From NCBI GenBank assembly GCA_902761625.1, contig CACWLH010000023.1, positions 1-39,125 on the forward strand: a stretch of 39,125 nucleotides of DNA, in the 5' to 3' direction. The notes below the pieces were generated by a model that was not told where the DNA came from, searched no databases, and worked only from the letters and a program-made list of their open reading frames with translations. Shown here in pieces: positions 24,405 to 33,323 of the stretch. Within the stretch, counting starts at the first letter, position 1; each line of letters opens with the position of its first letter. Made by a program: the position numbers and the translations under genes. This stretch comes from an uncultured Erysipelotrichaceae bacterium (GTDB lineage: Bacteria; Bacillota_I; Bacilli_A; Erysipelotrichales; Erysipelotrichaceae).

Positions 24405-24923
24405 TCAGATTTTGTAAACCCTGCCTTCAGCTCTTTCGCGCGCAGCGGGAATTTCGCCATCCGCATAGCCGATGATCAGGTTGCCGATGCCCTCATACTC
24501 CCCTTCAAGACCGGCACGCTTAAGGATTGCCTTTCCTTCTTCGGTATTGAAGACTTCTTTTGCGCGGTGGATCCAGCATGAGGAAACACCAAGGTCGTAG
24601 GCTCTCAGCATCATGTTTCCCATTGCCAATGCGCCATCATACACATATGTGCCGACATTCTTGTCAGCCAGCACAACCAGCACCTGGGGTGCTCCATAAA
24701 ACGGATCATTCGTGCTGTTCATAACAGCGGCGTTGAGTTTTGAAATCTCATCGCGGACTGCTTTGTCGCTGACTGCCAGAATCACCGGCGCCTGTTTGCC
24801 CATGCCGCTGGCAGCCCAAAGACCTGCCTCAATGATTTCATTGACAATTTCATCGGGTACTTTTTCTTCGGTATACTTACGGACGCTTCTTCTGTTTCGG
24901 ATAACATCTTTCAGTTCTGCCAT
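24405..24923 (-). CDS. Nitroreductase family protein
   Basis: 172 residues with AGGAGG upstream. Nitroreductase-fold signatures: NRRSVRKYTEEKV at the start (FMN phosphate binding), a GLWAASGMGKQAP segment, MGNMMLRAYDLGVSSCWI in the middle and an IGNLIIGY end. It is a dimeric FMN enzyme using NAD(P)H; the substrate may be nitro compounds or quinones, or it may serve another flavin chemistry. It starts 9 nt downstream of nrdG, so the genes are co-transcribed with the PfkB kinase, which is not a standard pairing. Confidence 0.9.
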   Translation of the reverse strand: MAELKDVIRNRRSVRKYTEEKVPDEIVNEIIEAGLWAASGMGKQAPVILAVSDKAVRDEISKLNAAVMNSTNDPFYGAPQVLVVLADKNVGTYVYDGALAMGNMMLRAYDLGVSSCWIHRAKEVFNTEEGKAILKRAGLEGEYEGIGNLIIGYADGEIPAARERAEGRVYKI

Positions 24924-24932
24924 GATTTCCTC

Positions 24933-25454
24933 CTATTCAAGATACAGGACGACATGACCGAGCGCACGGGTCTGTTTCATGTCGATGACGCGCTGGTTTT
25001 CCGAACCTCTGAACATCAGTGAGATGTTCTTTTTCTCTTCGACAAAGGGACCGTCCACCAGAATATCAATCAATGAAAGCATCTCGTCAGTGACTTCGGT
25101 ATGTTTGCGTTTGCCTTCGAGCAGATCGCGTTCATATACAAAGCCGGTATAAGACCATACATCTTTTTCAGGAAGGTCTTTGCGCACACGCCTGAGAAGA
25201 TTGATCAGAACCCGCTGGTTTTCGGGTTCAAACGGTTCGCCGCCAAGCAATGTGAGTCCCTGGATATTCTCATCCGCAAGCATTTCCATGATGCGGTTTT
25301 CTGTCTCTTCGGTATATGGCTCTCCGAATGTGAAATCCCATGTTTCAGGCTGGAAACAGCCTTTGCAGCAATTGGTGCATCCGCTGACGAAGAGGGTTGT
25401 TCTGACCCCTTCGCCATCGGCAATGTCATATTGTTTGATATTTCCGTAATACAT
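24933..25454 (-). CDS. nrdG: Anaerobic ribonucleotide reductase activating protein
   Basis: 173 residues of the radical SAM class. The CX3CX2C cluster motif is C26-X3-C30-X2-C33, with an extra cysteine at 29 (SGCTNCCKGCF). A GEGVRTTLFVSG segment before it and GLTLLGGEPFEP after it match NrdG. It forms the glycyl radical on NrdD using S-adenosylmethionine and a reduced flavodoxin or ferredoxin. It follows the PfkB kinase gene by 3 nt and precedes the nitroreductase gene by 9 nt. Its partner nrdD is about 5.5 kb away, also on the minus strand. Confidence 0.95.
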   Translation of the reverse strand: MYYGNIKQYDIADGEGVRTTLFVSGCTNCCKGCFQPETWDFTFGEPYTEETENRIMEMLADENIQGLTLLGGEPFEPENQRVLINLLRRVRKDLPEKDVWSYTGFVYERDLLEGKRKHTEVTDEMLSLIDILVDGPFVEEKKNISLMFRGSENQRVIDMKQTRALGHVVLYLE

Positions 25455-25457
25455 GAC

Positions 25458-26387
25458 TCACTCCACACTCACGTGCAGGTCGAATTCCTGCGGCTGGAAA
25501 CGCGGACAGACGCTTTCCTTGGTGCAGATGACACTTGCGGCCAGTCTGGTGCCGATTTCGCATGATTCGGCCATTGTCTTGCCATAGGTCAGACCGATTG
25601 TGCAGCCTGCGAAGAAGGCATCGCCGGCACCGGTGGTATCAATGACATCAACCGTCTGGGCCGGGGTGACGCCGCATTCGCCATCCTGCGAGGCATAGAC
25701 GGCACCTGCTTCGCCCATGGTGACAACCATCTTTTTGAATCCTGCTTTATGAATGCCTTTTTTCAGGAATTCGAGGAATTCTTCCGGGGTGCGCTTTTCA
25801 TAATCAATACTGAACAGCATGCCCGCCTCCTGCTCATTGCACACAATGCATGAACAGCCGCGCAGCAGATCTCTTCTCTCCATAGCCAGACTCATATTGG
25901 AGACCACCGCATAGACATCCTTCTGATATTCTTTGGCCAGTGCGAAGATCTGTTTGAGAATCGGCACATCCATATCGATCTCCACCGCAATGGAATCCGC
26001 TTTCTCAAAGATTTCCTTTCCGTGTTCTCTCAATATATCGCCGATCAGAGTCAGATCGGGACGCTTTGAAATGGATGCCGTCACATCGCCGTTGTTGTCA
26101 AACACCGCCAGCCATGTGCCCAGGCCGTTATCGCTTCTGACAATATAATCCGTATTGACCTTATGCCTTTTGAGTTTTTCAATGACATCGGTTGACATGC
26201 CGCTGTGGTCAACCACCGACACAAAGGTCGGTCTCAGCTCAACATTGGCAATGTCTTCCGCCACATTGCGGCTGACGCCGCCATGGGTCTGCACAACATA
26301 GCCGACATTGCGTCCGCCGGGGATGTATTGTGCAAGAGGATATCCTTTCACATCAACAAATACCGCGCCGAATACTGTAATTCCCAT
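25458..26387 (-). CDS. PfkB family carbohydrate/nucleoside kinase
   Basis: 309 residues from ATG 26387 (GAGAGG upstream), shorter than the full open frame. PfkB signatures are an N-terminal substrate motif with GGVSRNVAEDIANVE (close to the GGVARN form of pseudouridine kinases) and the ATP/anion-hole motif DTTGAGDAFFAG near the C-terminus. It phosphorylates a sugar or nucleoside. A pseudouridine-like substrate is possible, but no psuG-type glycosidase is nearby. It is first in an operon with nrdG (3-nt gap) and the nitroreductase. Confidence 0.85.
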   Translation of the reverse strand: MGITVFGAVFVDVKGYPLAQYIPGGRNVGYVVQTHGGVSRNVAEDIANVELRPTFVSVVDHSGMSTDVIEKLKRHKVNTDYIVRSDNGLGTWLAVFDNNGDVTASISKRPDLTLIGDILREHGKEIFEKADSIAVEIDMDVPILKQIFALAKEYQKDVYAVVSNMSLAMERRDLLRGCSCIVCNEQEAGMLFSIDYEKRTPEEFLEFLKKGIHKAGFKKMVVTMGEAGAVYASQDGECGVTPAQTVDVIDTTGAGDAFFAGCTIGLTYGKTMAESCEIGTRLAASVICTKESVCPRFQPQEFDLHVSVE

Positions 26388-26441
26388 AATATCGTTTCCT
26401 CTCTGCCTAAAAGGATAACACACATCCCTGATATGTCCGAA

Positions 26442-26466
26442 AGAAAAAGGAAGATCGCTCTTCCTT
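26442..26466 (-). terminator. Terminator after the DUF1232 gene
   Basis: 8-bp stem AAGGAAGA/TCTTCCTT with a 4-nt loop; minus-strand TTTTTCTTTC tail. Confidence 0.75.
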
Positions 26467-26477
26467 CCGTGATTGAA

Positions 26478-26885
26478 TTATGCGTTATTCTTAGCTGCCT
26501 GCCACTGTCTGAACGCTTCGATTTCCGGCGCGATCAGCTTCATTGCAACTGCGATGACAGCGACATCATCAACCTGTCCGAGAATGGGAATCGCATCGGG
26601 AATCAGGTCTTTGCCTTTGATCAGATACAGCAGAGCACTGACAAGCGCTGCCACAACCTTGGGTGATACTTCTGTATATTCCTTGGTGACATAGCACTTG
26701 ACCATGGAGATCATGGTCGGAATGTTTGCGAGATCTGTGCCGACCACCGGAATATCCTTGATCTTTTCCTGAACGGAATCCAGAACTTCATTGATCTTGG
26801 AAGGATCCTGGATCAGTTCCTGCGCCTGGTTCATACCGGCGTCGAGCACTTCCTTTGCCTTATCGAGATTGAATTCATTTGCCAT
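26478..26885 (-). CDS. DUF1232 (YkvA-like) protein
   Basis: 135 residues with AGGAGGG upstream. The C-terminal half has the DUF1232 signature: ALLYLIKGKDLIPDAIPILG followed by QVDDVAVIAVAM, a short membrane-associated helical hairpin. The N-terminal half is a mostly helical region (LDAGMNQAQELIQDPSKI). The molecular role of the family is unknown. It stands alone, with a terminator after it and a divergent neighbour, the acyl-CoA synthetase gene. Confidence 0.85.
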   Translation of the reverse strand: MANEFNLDKAKEVLDAGMNQAQELIQDPSKINEVLDSVQEKIKDIPVVGTDLANIPTMISMVKCYVTKEYTEVSPKVVAALVSALLYLIKGKDLIPDAIPILGQVDDVAVIAVAMKLIAPEIEAFRQWQAAKNNA

Positions 26886-27049
26886 GGGTATTACCCTCCT
26901 TCCTATTCATTTTCTGATGATTTTCACGGTTTTGTCAATGCGTGCAATGTGGATGACAGTCATGAATACAACGCCTGTTCAGAAGGATGTGGAATATGCA
27001 GATGATTTACAAATGCATCATTTATCATGTCTCATTTTACGATTGGTAG

Positions 27050-27055
27050 TATAAT
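27050..27055 (+). promoter_or_regulatory. -10 box of the acyl-CoA synthetase gene
   Basis: TATAAT, 33 nt before the ATG at 27089. It overlaps the reading frame of a possible earlier TTG start (27062) and so favours the ATG. No good -35 at 16-18 nt. Confidence 0.4.
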
Positions 27056-27088
27056 AATCAGTTGTACCAGACACGGAGATATAAAGAA

Positions 27089-28849
27089 ATGACTTTAAAA
27101 CAAGTGAAAACACCCTGGATCGATCATCTTGGCGATGTGCCTGCGCACCTCGACTATTTTGAGGGATCCATGTATGAGGCTGTTGAAAAAATAGCCAATC
27201 AGTACCCCAACTACATCGCCTTTGACTTCATGGGCCGCTCCACCACCTACAAGAAAATGATCGAGGAGATCAACCGCTGTGCAAAGTCCCTGCGCACCAT
27301 CGGTGTCCGTCAGGGCGACAGAGTGACGATCGCCATGCCCAACTGTCCCCAGGCAGTCTACATGTTCTATGCGGTCAACCTGATCGGTGCAGTGGCGAAT
27401 ATGATCCATCCCCTTTCCGCCGAAAAGGAAATTGAATTCTATCTCAACGCTTCGGAAAGTGTGACTGCCATCACCCTCGATCAGTTCTATCACAAATTTG
27501 AAAAGATCAGAGCAAATACAAAGATCGTCAATATCATCATCGCTTCCGTCAAGGATGAGCTTTCCCAGCCGCTCAGAACCGGATATATGCTTACCGAAGG
27601 CAGAAAGATCCAGAAAATCCCTGCCGATGCACCGGTCATCCGCTGGAATGAGTTCATGAATCTCGGAAAGTTCTGTTTCTGGAATTACAAGGTTCCCGTC
27701 AAGGCTGATGACACTGCCGTGATTCTCTATTCCGGCGGAACCACCGGCACAACCAAGGGAATCATGTTGTCAAACAAGAACTTCAATGCGCTGGGCCAGC
27801 AGGTCGTGGCTGCCAACCCGATGTTCAGACCTGGTGACAGAATGCTGGCGGCGATGCCTTTGTTCCATGGCTTCGGTCTGGGTGTATGCATTCATACAAT
27901 GCTTTCCCAGGGCGGCAGATGCATTCTCGTGCCGCGTTTTACAGCCAAGAGCTATGCAAAGCTGATTACCAAGTACAAGTGCAACTTCATTGCCGGCGTC
28001 CCCACTCTCTATGAAGCATTATTGAGACTGCCGTCCATGGACAACGCGGACCTTTCTTCCCTGAAAGGTGTCTTCTCCGGCGGCGACTCCCTGTCCATTG
28101 AGCTCAAGAAGAAATTCGACCGGTTCCTGGCCGATCATAAAGCGGCGATCCAGGTGCGTGAAGGCTATGGCACAACCGAGACCGTCACCGCGTGCTGTCT
28201 GACACCGCGTGACCGTTACAAGGAAGGCAGTATCGGTCTGCCCTTCCCGGACACCTATATCAAGATTGTCAAGCCGGGCACCGATGAGGAAGTTCCCTAT
28301 GGCGAGGAAGGTGAAATCCTGCTTGCCGGTCCGACTGTCATGAAGGGCTATATGAACAACCCCGAGGAAACAGCCGAGACATTGCGCACCCATGAGGACG
28401 GTCTCACCTGGGTTTATACAGGCGACCTTGGCATGATGGACAATGAAGGCTTCATCTACTTCCGCGGACGCGCCAAGAGAATGATCATCTCTTCCGGTTA
28501 CAACATCTATCCCGCCCAGCTGGAAAACATCCTGGATGCCCATGAAAAAGTTCAGATGAGCTGCATCATCGGCATTCCCGATCCGTACCGCATGCAGGCG
28601 GTCAAGGCATTCGTCATGCTGAAGCCGGGTGTTGCGGCAAATGAGGAGACAAAGCAGGAGCTGATGTCCTACTGCAGAAGCCACATTGCCAAATACGCAA
28701 TGCCCAAGGACATTGAATTCCGTCAGGAACTGCCCAAGACACTGGTCGGCAAGGTTGCCTACCGTGTGCTTGAGGAAGAGGAGCTCGCCAAAATCAAGGC
28801 TGCCGAGGAAGCTGCCAAGGCTGCTGAAGCACAGGATAACAAACAGTAA
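27089..28849 (+). CDS. AMP-forming acyl-CoA synthetase (FadD-like)
   Basis: 586 residues from ATG 27089. The adenylate-forming core has ATP loop YSGGTTGTTKG, EGYGTTETVTACC, TGDLGMMDNEGFIYFRGRAKRM and the C-terminal catalytic-lysine segment LPKTLVGKVAYR. It activates a carboxylic acid with ATP to an acyl-adenylate, then transfers it to CoA (or possibly a carrier protein); medium or long chain fatty acids are the usual substrates. No fatty acid beta-oxidation genes are nearby, so it may serve uptake or lipid recycling. The tail is Ala/Glu-rich (EEELAKIKAAEEAAKAAEAQ). A terminator follows. Confidence 0.9.
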   Translation: MTLKQVKTPWIDHLGDVPAHLDYFEGSMYEAVEKIANQYPNYIAFDFMGRSTTYKKMIEEINRCAKSLRTIGVRQGDRVTIAMPNCPQAVYMFYAVNLIGAVANMIHPLSAEKEIEFYLNASESVTAITLDQFYHKFEKIRANTKIVNIIIASVKDELSQPLRTGYMLTEGRKIQKIPADAPVIRWNEFMNLGKFCFWNYKVPVKADDTAVILYSGGTTGTTKGIMLSNKNFNALGQQVVAANPMFRPGDRMLAAMPLFHGFGLGVCIHTMLSQGGRCILVPRFTAKSYAKLITKYKCNFIAGVPTLYEALLRLPSMDNADLSSLKGVFSGGDSLSIELKKKFDRFLADHKAAIQVREGYGTTETVTACCLTPRDRYKEGSIGLPFPDTYIKIVKPGTDEEVPYGEEGEILLAGPTVMKGYMNNPEETAETLRTHEDGLTWVYTGDLGMMDNEGFIYFRGRAKRMIISSGYNIYPAQLENILDAHEKVQMSCIIGIPDPYRMQAVKAFVMLKPGVAANEETKQELMSYCRSHIAKYAMPKDIEFRQELPKTLVGKVAYRVLEEEELAKIKAAEEAAKAAEAQDNKQ

Positions 28850-28870
28850 TCAGATACCTGAAAAACAAGA

Positions 28871-28904
28871 CTGCAGAGGAACACATTCCCCTGCAGCCTT
28901 TTTT
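28871..28904 (+). terminator. Terminator of the acyl-CoA synthetase gene
   Basis: CTGCAG/CTGCAG and GGAA/TTCC stem with one mismatch, CACA loop, then CCTTTTTT. Confidence 0.8.
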
Positions 28905-28917
28905 CGTATCAGTTGTT

Positions 28918-30096
28918 TTAAGCTTTCTTTCTCAGCATCGCCGTGCAGATGACAAGAATCAGCGGGAAGCAGACACCTGCCAGAATGCCTGCCTGGATGT
29001 TCTCACCGAACATCTGCGATACCTCCCCGACTAGCGCGGGTCCGATCGAGCCGCCAAGATCCCCTGCCAGAGCCAGAAATGCGAACAGCGCGGTGCCGCC
29101 GGTGGGAAGTCTGGATGAGGAGATACTGATTGATCCAGGCCACATGATACCGACCGAGAAGCCGCACATCATGCAGGCAACAAGGCCAAAGAGAGGAATC
29201 TTTGCCAAAGCCGCAAGCAGATAGCTGCAGACACAGAGAATGCCTGATGCGATCATATAACCCGTCAGATCCACATGCGCGCCATGGCGGCCGTAGATCA
29301 TACGGCTGAGTCCCTGAAACAGTGCAAATCCGCATGGACCAAGCAGATCTCCGGCGGTCTTGGAGATATGAAGCGATGATTCCGCGAATGCGCTTGCCCA
29401 TTGCGCCAGGGAGATTTCAGAAGCCCCTGCACAGATCATCAGAATGACAAACAGCCAGAACAGATGATTTTTCAGCAGCTGTGAAATGGTCATGCTTTCG
29501 CCTTCCTCGACAATCGGTTCAATCGGGCAGACGGCAAAGTTATAAACGTTGTAAAGCGGAATCAATGACCAGAGAAATGCCAGGATGCGCCAGTGCTGCG
29601 TACCAAAGAATGCAAAGAACAGCGTTGACAGCACAATCGTTCCGGCCGCTCCCCAGCAATAGAAGGAATGCAGAAGACTCATCATGCTTTCCTTGTTTTC
29701 AAACGGGCATGCCTCAATGATGGGTGAGCAGAGCACTTCGATGAGTCCGCTTCCGATCGCATAGATGATGACGCATAACAGAATTCCCAAAAAGGGATTC
29801 GGCAAGAGATCAGGCACAATCCCCAGCATCGCCAGGCCCGCCGCGGAAGTGATCTGGGCAATGAGGATGCTCTTTCTGTAACCGATACGGTCGACATACT
29901 TCGCGCATAGAAAGTCAATGCAAAGCTGGGTCAGATAAAATGCGAGCGGAATCATCGCCAGATCCGCCAATGTGATTCCGTATGTCCGGTAAAATGTCAG
30001 AAACAGAAGCGGCGCGAAATTGGCAGAGATCGCCTGGGTGACAAATCCGAGATAGCATGCGGTTTTGGTTTTCTGATAATTCTTTGTTTCATTCAT
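28918..30096 (-). CDS. MFS transporter
   Basis: 392 residues with 12 predicted hydrophobic helices and no signal peptide, a standard MFS size. The loop after helix 2 carries DRIGYRKSI, matching the GX3-D-R-X-G-R/K-R/K signature of the superfamily. The second half has LSRMIYGRHGAHVDLTGY, a matching loop motif. The substrate cannot be told. No linked enzyme genes suggest one. An AGGA site is 10 nt before the ATG. It is a single gene. Confidence 0.9.
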   Translation of the reverse strand: MNETKNYQKTKTACYLGFVTQAISANFAPLLFLTFYRTYGITLADLAMIPLAFYLTQLCIDFLCAKYVDRIGYRKSILIAQITSAAGLAMLGIVPDLLPNPFLGILLCVIIYAIGSGLIEVLCSPIIEACPFENKESMMSLLHSFYCWGAAGTIVLSTLFFAFFGTQHWRILAFLWSLIPLYNVYNFAVCPIEPIVEEGESMTISQLLKNHLFWLFVILMICAGASEISLAQWASAFAESSLHISKTAGDLLGPCGFALFQGLSRMIYGRHGAHVDLTGYMIASGILCVCSYLLAALAKIPLFGLVACMMCGFSVGIMWPGSISISSSRLPTGGTALFAFLALAGDLGGSIGPALVGEVSQMFGENIQAGILAGVCFPLILVICTAMLRKKA

Positions 30097-30130
30097 AGTA
30101 TGTAATTCCTGTCTTTCAAGCAGCCAGTCA

Positions 30131-30136
30131 ATTATA
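30131..30136 (-). promoter_or_regulatory. -10 box of the MFS gene
   Basis: Minus-strand TATAAT preceded by TG, about 35 nt before the MFS ATG. No strong -35. Confidence 0.4.
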
Positions 30137-30186
30137 CATCTTCAGGCATATTTCATCACACCTGTCTGAATGATCCGTATCGCACA

Positions 30187-30209
30187 CAAAAGAGACCTGT
30201 GCGGTCTCT
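30187..30209 (-). terminator. Terminator after the sigma factor gene
   Basis: 7-bp stem AGAGACC/GGTCTCT with TGTGC loop; minus-strand TTTTG tail. Confidence 0.7.
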
Positions 30210-30239
30210 CTGAAATTTCATTTGCAAACCGGCCGGTAT

Positions 30240-30794
30240 TCATCCCCTGAACAGGCGGGCGTCAACAACTCTGACTCCTTCCACGTCCAGGGAATCCAGC
30301 AGCTTCAGGATGCCTTCTTTTGTGCCGGACACATAAAAATTCTGTGCTGCGAATCCTTCTGTTCCTTCAGCTGTTTCCATAAACCGGGCGATCTGTTCAT
30401 CGTTGCGGCCAAGATATACATAATCGATCATGATATCCCTGTACCGCTCAGGAAGATCTGCGATCATTATGGCAAGCATACGCCGGTTATCATCCTGAAT
30501 CAGTTTTTCAAGCGGATCCGGTGATAGCGAACTGATTTCCGGCAGTCCGTCCAGACTTCGCTCTTTCTGCCGTTTGCGCACAATGCTGTACCATTCGTTG
30601 CGCATGACCTTGTTCACCCAGAACAGAAAGCTTCCGTCTGATTCATAGGAAAGAATCGCCTTTGTGAATGCGGACTGGATTAAATCTTCGGCATCCGCAA
30701 GGCTGCGGGTATATGAAACAGCAATGATCAGAAGAGAATGCCGGTATTGCCGGTACAGTTCAGCGATCTGATCATTTTTCTTCTGACTTGCCAT
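30240..30794 (-). CDS. ECF-like sigma-70 family sigma factor
   Basis: 184 residues. Region 2 is recognisable: ELYRQYRHSLLIIAVSYTRS then LADAEDLIQSAFTKAI and SFLFWVNKVMRNEWYSIVRKR (core binding and -10 reading). Region 4 starts LPERYRDIMIDYVYLGRNDEQIARFM but then reads ETAEGTEGFAAQNFYVSGTKEGILKLL, where a basic helix is expected, so -35 recognition may be unusual. No anti-sigma gene is adjacent. It lies just downstream of nrdD on the same strand, separated by a terminator. A one-base frameshift was tested by eye: neither other frame gives a convincing basic helix. Confidence 0.78.
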   Translation of the reverse strand: MASQKKNDQIAELYRQYRHSLLIIAVSYTRSLADAEDLIQSAFTKAILSYESDGSFLFWVNKVMRNEWYSIVRKRQKERSLDGLPEISSLSPDPLEKLIQDDNRRMLAIMIADLPERYRDIMIDYVYLGRNDEQIARFMETAEGTEGFAAQNFYVSGTKEGILKLLDSLDVEGVRVVDARLFRG

Positions 30795-30887
30795 CTGATC
30801 CCACCTTCCCCTTTCTGTTAACTAAACGATACAGCAAAAAATCTGTGACAAAAAAATAAAAACAATCCGTGTAGACATTATTCCAAT

Positions 30888-30919
30888 ACAAAACCGGACC
30901 CTCATTGTGAGGATCCGGT
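30888..30919 (-). terminator. Terminator of nrdD
   Basis: 12-bp stem with one mismatch (ACCGGACCCTCA with TGAGGATCCGGT), 3-nt loop, minus-strand TTTTG. Confidence 0.75.
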
Positions 30920-30946
30920 CTGTCTGAGCTGATATTGTCAGTGTGA

Positions 30947-33151
30947 TCAGAGATGAAGAACTCTTTCCTTGATCTCCTGGGTTCTGCCCTGGTTCCAGTA
31001 CTGTGTTCCGATGTAACCGCATGTGCGTCTTGCAACGTTCATCTTGTTCTGATCGGTATTGCCGCAGTTCGGGCATCTCCAGATGAGCTTGTGATGCTCA
31101 TCTTCCTTGATTTCGATTTCTCCGCTGTAACCGCAAACCTGGCAGTAGTCGCTCTTGGTGTTGAGCTCGGCATACATGATTGTCTTGTAGATATGCTTCA
31201 TGATGGCCAGAACCGCCGGGATGTTGTTCTGCATGTTCGGAACCTCGACATAGGAGATGGCTCCGCCCGGGGAAAGTTTCTGGAAGCGCGCTTCCTTGGT
31301 CAGCTTGTCAAAGGCGTTGATTTCTTCTGTCACGTGGATGTGATAGGAGTTTGTGATGTAGTTCTTGTCAGTGACGCCTTCGATCTTTCCGAAGCGTTCC
31401 TGCAGGCACTTGGCAAATTTGTATGTGGTGGATTCCATCGGTGTTCCGTATACGGAGAAGTCGATGTTTGTCTCTGCCTTCCACTTTGCGCAGGCATCGT
31501 TCATGTGCTGCATGACCGCAAGACCGAACTTTTCGCCTTCCTCGGTGGTATGGGACAAACCTGTCATGTATTTGACACATTCACACAGTCCGCCATAACC
31601 GAGGGAAATGGTGGAATAGCCGTTGTACAGAAGCGGATCGATGACCTCGCCCTTCTTCAGTCTGGCAATGGCGCCGTTCTGCCATAAGATCGGTGCAACG
31701 TCGCTCGGTGTGCCCTTGAGACGATTGTGACGGATCATGAGCGCCTTATAGCAGAGTTCCAGTCTCTCATCAAAGATCTCCCAGAACTTCTTCATATCCT
31801 TCTTGGAGGAACATGCGATGTCAACCAGGTTGATGGTCACAACGCCCTGGTTGAAACGTCCGTAGTATTTATGGACACCCGGCTTGTAGTTGAGCGCGTG
31901 CTCGGGATTGCCGAATGTTCCGGTGTCGGTGAATCTGTCCGGAGTCAGGAAGGAGCGGCAGCCCATGCAGCCATAGACATCGCCCTTGAGCTCTCTCATG
32001 ATCTTAGCGGAAATGTAGTCCGGAACCATTCTCTTGGCAGTGCACTCTGCCGCAAGCTTTGTCAGATACCAGTATTTGGAATTCTCATGGATGTTGTCCT
32101 CATCCAGAACATAGATCAGTTTCGGGAACGCAGGTGTGATATAGACACCCTTCTCGTTTTTGACACCGAGGATTCTCTGCTTGAGCATCTCCTCAATGAT
32201 CAATGCGAGGTCGTCTCTGGTCTGGCCTTCCTCAGCCTCATCCAGATACATATAGACAGTCACAAACGGAGCCTGGCCGTTGGTGGTCATCAGTGTGATG
32301 ATCTGATACTGGATGGTCTGCACGCCGGTTTCGATTTCCTTGCGGACTCTCTTTTCAGCCATCAGGTTGACCTTTTCATTGTCCACATCAATGCCGGCAG
32401 CCGCGAGTTCTTCGGCAACCGCCTTTCTGTGCTTCTGACGGGATACTTCGACAAACGGTGCCAGATGGGTCAGGGTGATGGTCTGTCCGCCATACTGGTT
32501 GGAAGCGACCTGGGCAATGATCTGGGTGGCGATATTGCATGCGGTTGCGAAGCTGTGCGGTTTTTCAATCGCTGTCTCAGAGATGACAGTGCCGTTCTGC
32601 AGCATGTCCTCAAGATTGATCAGGCAGCAGTTGTACATCGGCTGGGCGAAATAGTCCGCGTCATGGAAATGGATGATGCCCTTTGTATGTGCATCCCAGA
32701 TGTCCTGCGGAAGCAGGAATCTGCGTGTGATATCCTTGGAAACCTCACCTGCCATATAGTCTCTCTGGGTGGAGTTGACAGTCGGATTCTTGTTGGAATT
32801 CTCCTGCTTGGCCTCTTCATTGACACGGCCGATCAGGGTGAGAATCTGCTTGTCGGTGGTGTTAGCCTTACGGACAAGCGCTCTCTCATAACGGTATGTG
32901 ATGTAGTTGTGGGCAACCTGGAAGATCTGTGCTGCCATCAGCTCATTCTCAACCATGTCCTGGATTTCCTCGACGGATACCGCTCTGCCCAGTGTCATGC
33001 ATTTATCTACGACCTTGCGGGTGATCTCTTCGATCATCCTTTCGTCTGTGCGCTTTGCAGGTTCTGTTGCCGCGTTCGCTTTTTTTACCGCATTCTCGAT
33101 TTTATATGCGTCAAAGGTGACTTCCTCACCGCTTCTTTTGATTACGTTCAT
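30947..33151 (-). CDS. nrdD: Anaerobic ribonucleoside-triphosphate reductase (class III)
   Basis: 734 residues from ATG 33151 (AAGGGG nine nt upstream); a TTG at 33157 is the alternative. An N-terminal ATP-cone (VIKRSGEEVTFDAYKIENAV, allosteric site) precedes the ten-stranded barrel. The C-terminal zinc site is two CxxC pairs (CQVCGYSG and CPNCGNTD), and the radical glycine lies in RRTCGYIG near the end. It reduces NTPs to dNTPs without oxygen, using a glycyl radical made by NrdG. A single-gene unit with its own promoter, a 5' hairpin and a terminator. Its presence, and no aerobic reductase in the window, points to anaerobic life. Confidence 0.96.
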   Translation of the reverse strand: MNVIKRSGEEVTFDAYKIENAVKKANAATEPAKRTDERMIEEITRKVVDKCMTLGRAVSVEEIQDMVENELMAAQIFQVAHNYITYRYERALVRKANTTDKQILTLIGRVNEEAKQENSNKNPTVNSTQRDYMAGEVSKDITRRFLLPQDIWDAHTKGIIHFHDADYFAQPMYNCCLINLEDMLQNGTVISETAIEKPHSFATACNIATQIIAQVASNQYGGQTITLTHLAPFVEVSRQKHRKAVAEELAAAGIDVDNEKVNLMAEKRVRKEIETGVQTIQYQIITLMTTNGQAPFVTVYMYLDEAEEGQTRDDLALIIEEMLKQRILGVKNEKGVYITPAFPKLIYVLDEDNIHENSKYWYLTKLAAECTAKRMVPDYISAKIMRELKGDVYGCMGCRSFLTPDRFTDTGTFGNPEHALNYKPGVHKYYGRFNQGVVTINLVDIACSSKKDMKKFWEIFDERLELCYKALMIRHNRLKGTPSDVAPILWQNGAIARLKKGEVIDPLLYNGYSTISLGYGGLCECVKYMTGLSHTTEEGEKFGLAVMQHMNDACAKWKAETNIDFSVYGTPMESTTYKFAKCLQERFGKIEGVTDKNYITNSYHIHVTEEINAFDKLTKEARFQKLSPGGAISYVEVPNMQNNIPAVLAIMKHIYKTIMYAELNTKSDYCQVCGYSGEIEIKEDEHHKLIWRCPNCGNTDQNKMNVARRTCGYIGTQYWNQGRTQEIKERVLHL

Positions 33152-33176
33152 GCTCAAATACCCCTTACGTACTTAA

Positions 33177-33198
33177 AGGTTGGATTTCCAACCTTTTG
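33177..33198 (-). promoter_or_regulatory. Perfect inverted repeat in the nrdD leader
   Basis: 10-bp arms AAAGGTTGGA/TCCAACCTTT separated by 2 nt, just downstream of the predicted start of transcription and upstream of the ribosome site. It could be an operator or an mRNA hairpin; it does not match the NrdR box I know. Confidence 0.6.
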
Positions 33199-33209
33199 AC
33201 ATTTTACAG

Positions 33210-33238
33210 ATTATATGATTTCACACAGGTATGCAAGT
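33210..33238 (-). promoter_or_regulatory. nrdD promoter
   Basis: Minus-strand TATAAT (33210-33215) with a -35-like CTTGCA 16 nt upstream. It predicts transcription starting near 33203. Confidence 0.45.
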
Positions 33239-33323
33239 GGTTTGAATCAAAAACATTGTGAAGTTATGAACTACCTTTGTTTTTATGAAAACCGCTGAAA
33301 ACGATGTCCATTATACATGAAAA

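Noticed and set aside
30240-30400. Frameshift explanation for the odd sigma region 4
   Set aside because: Neither alternative frame gives a convincing basic helix, and both contain stops.
31727-33199. 490-codon open frame on the plus strand opposite nrdD
   Set aside because: It lies wholly over the strongly supported nrdD gene and is a codon-bias shadow; no ribosome site and no family features.
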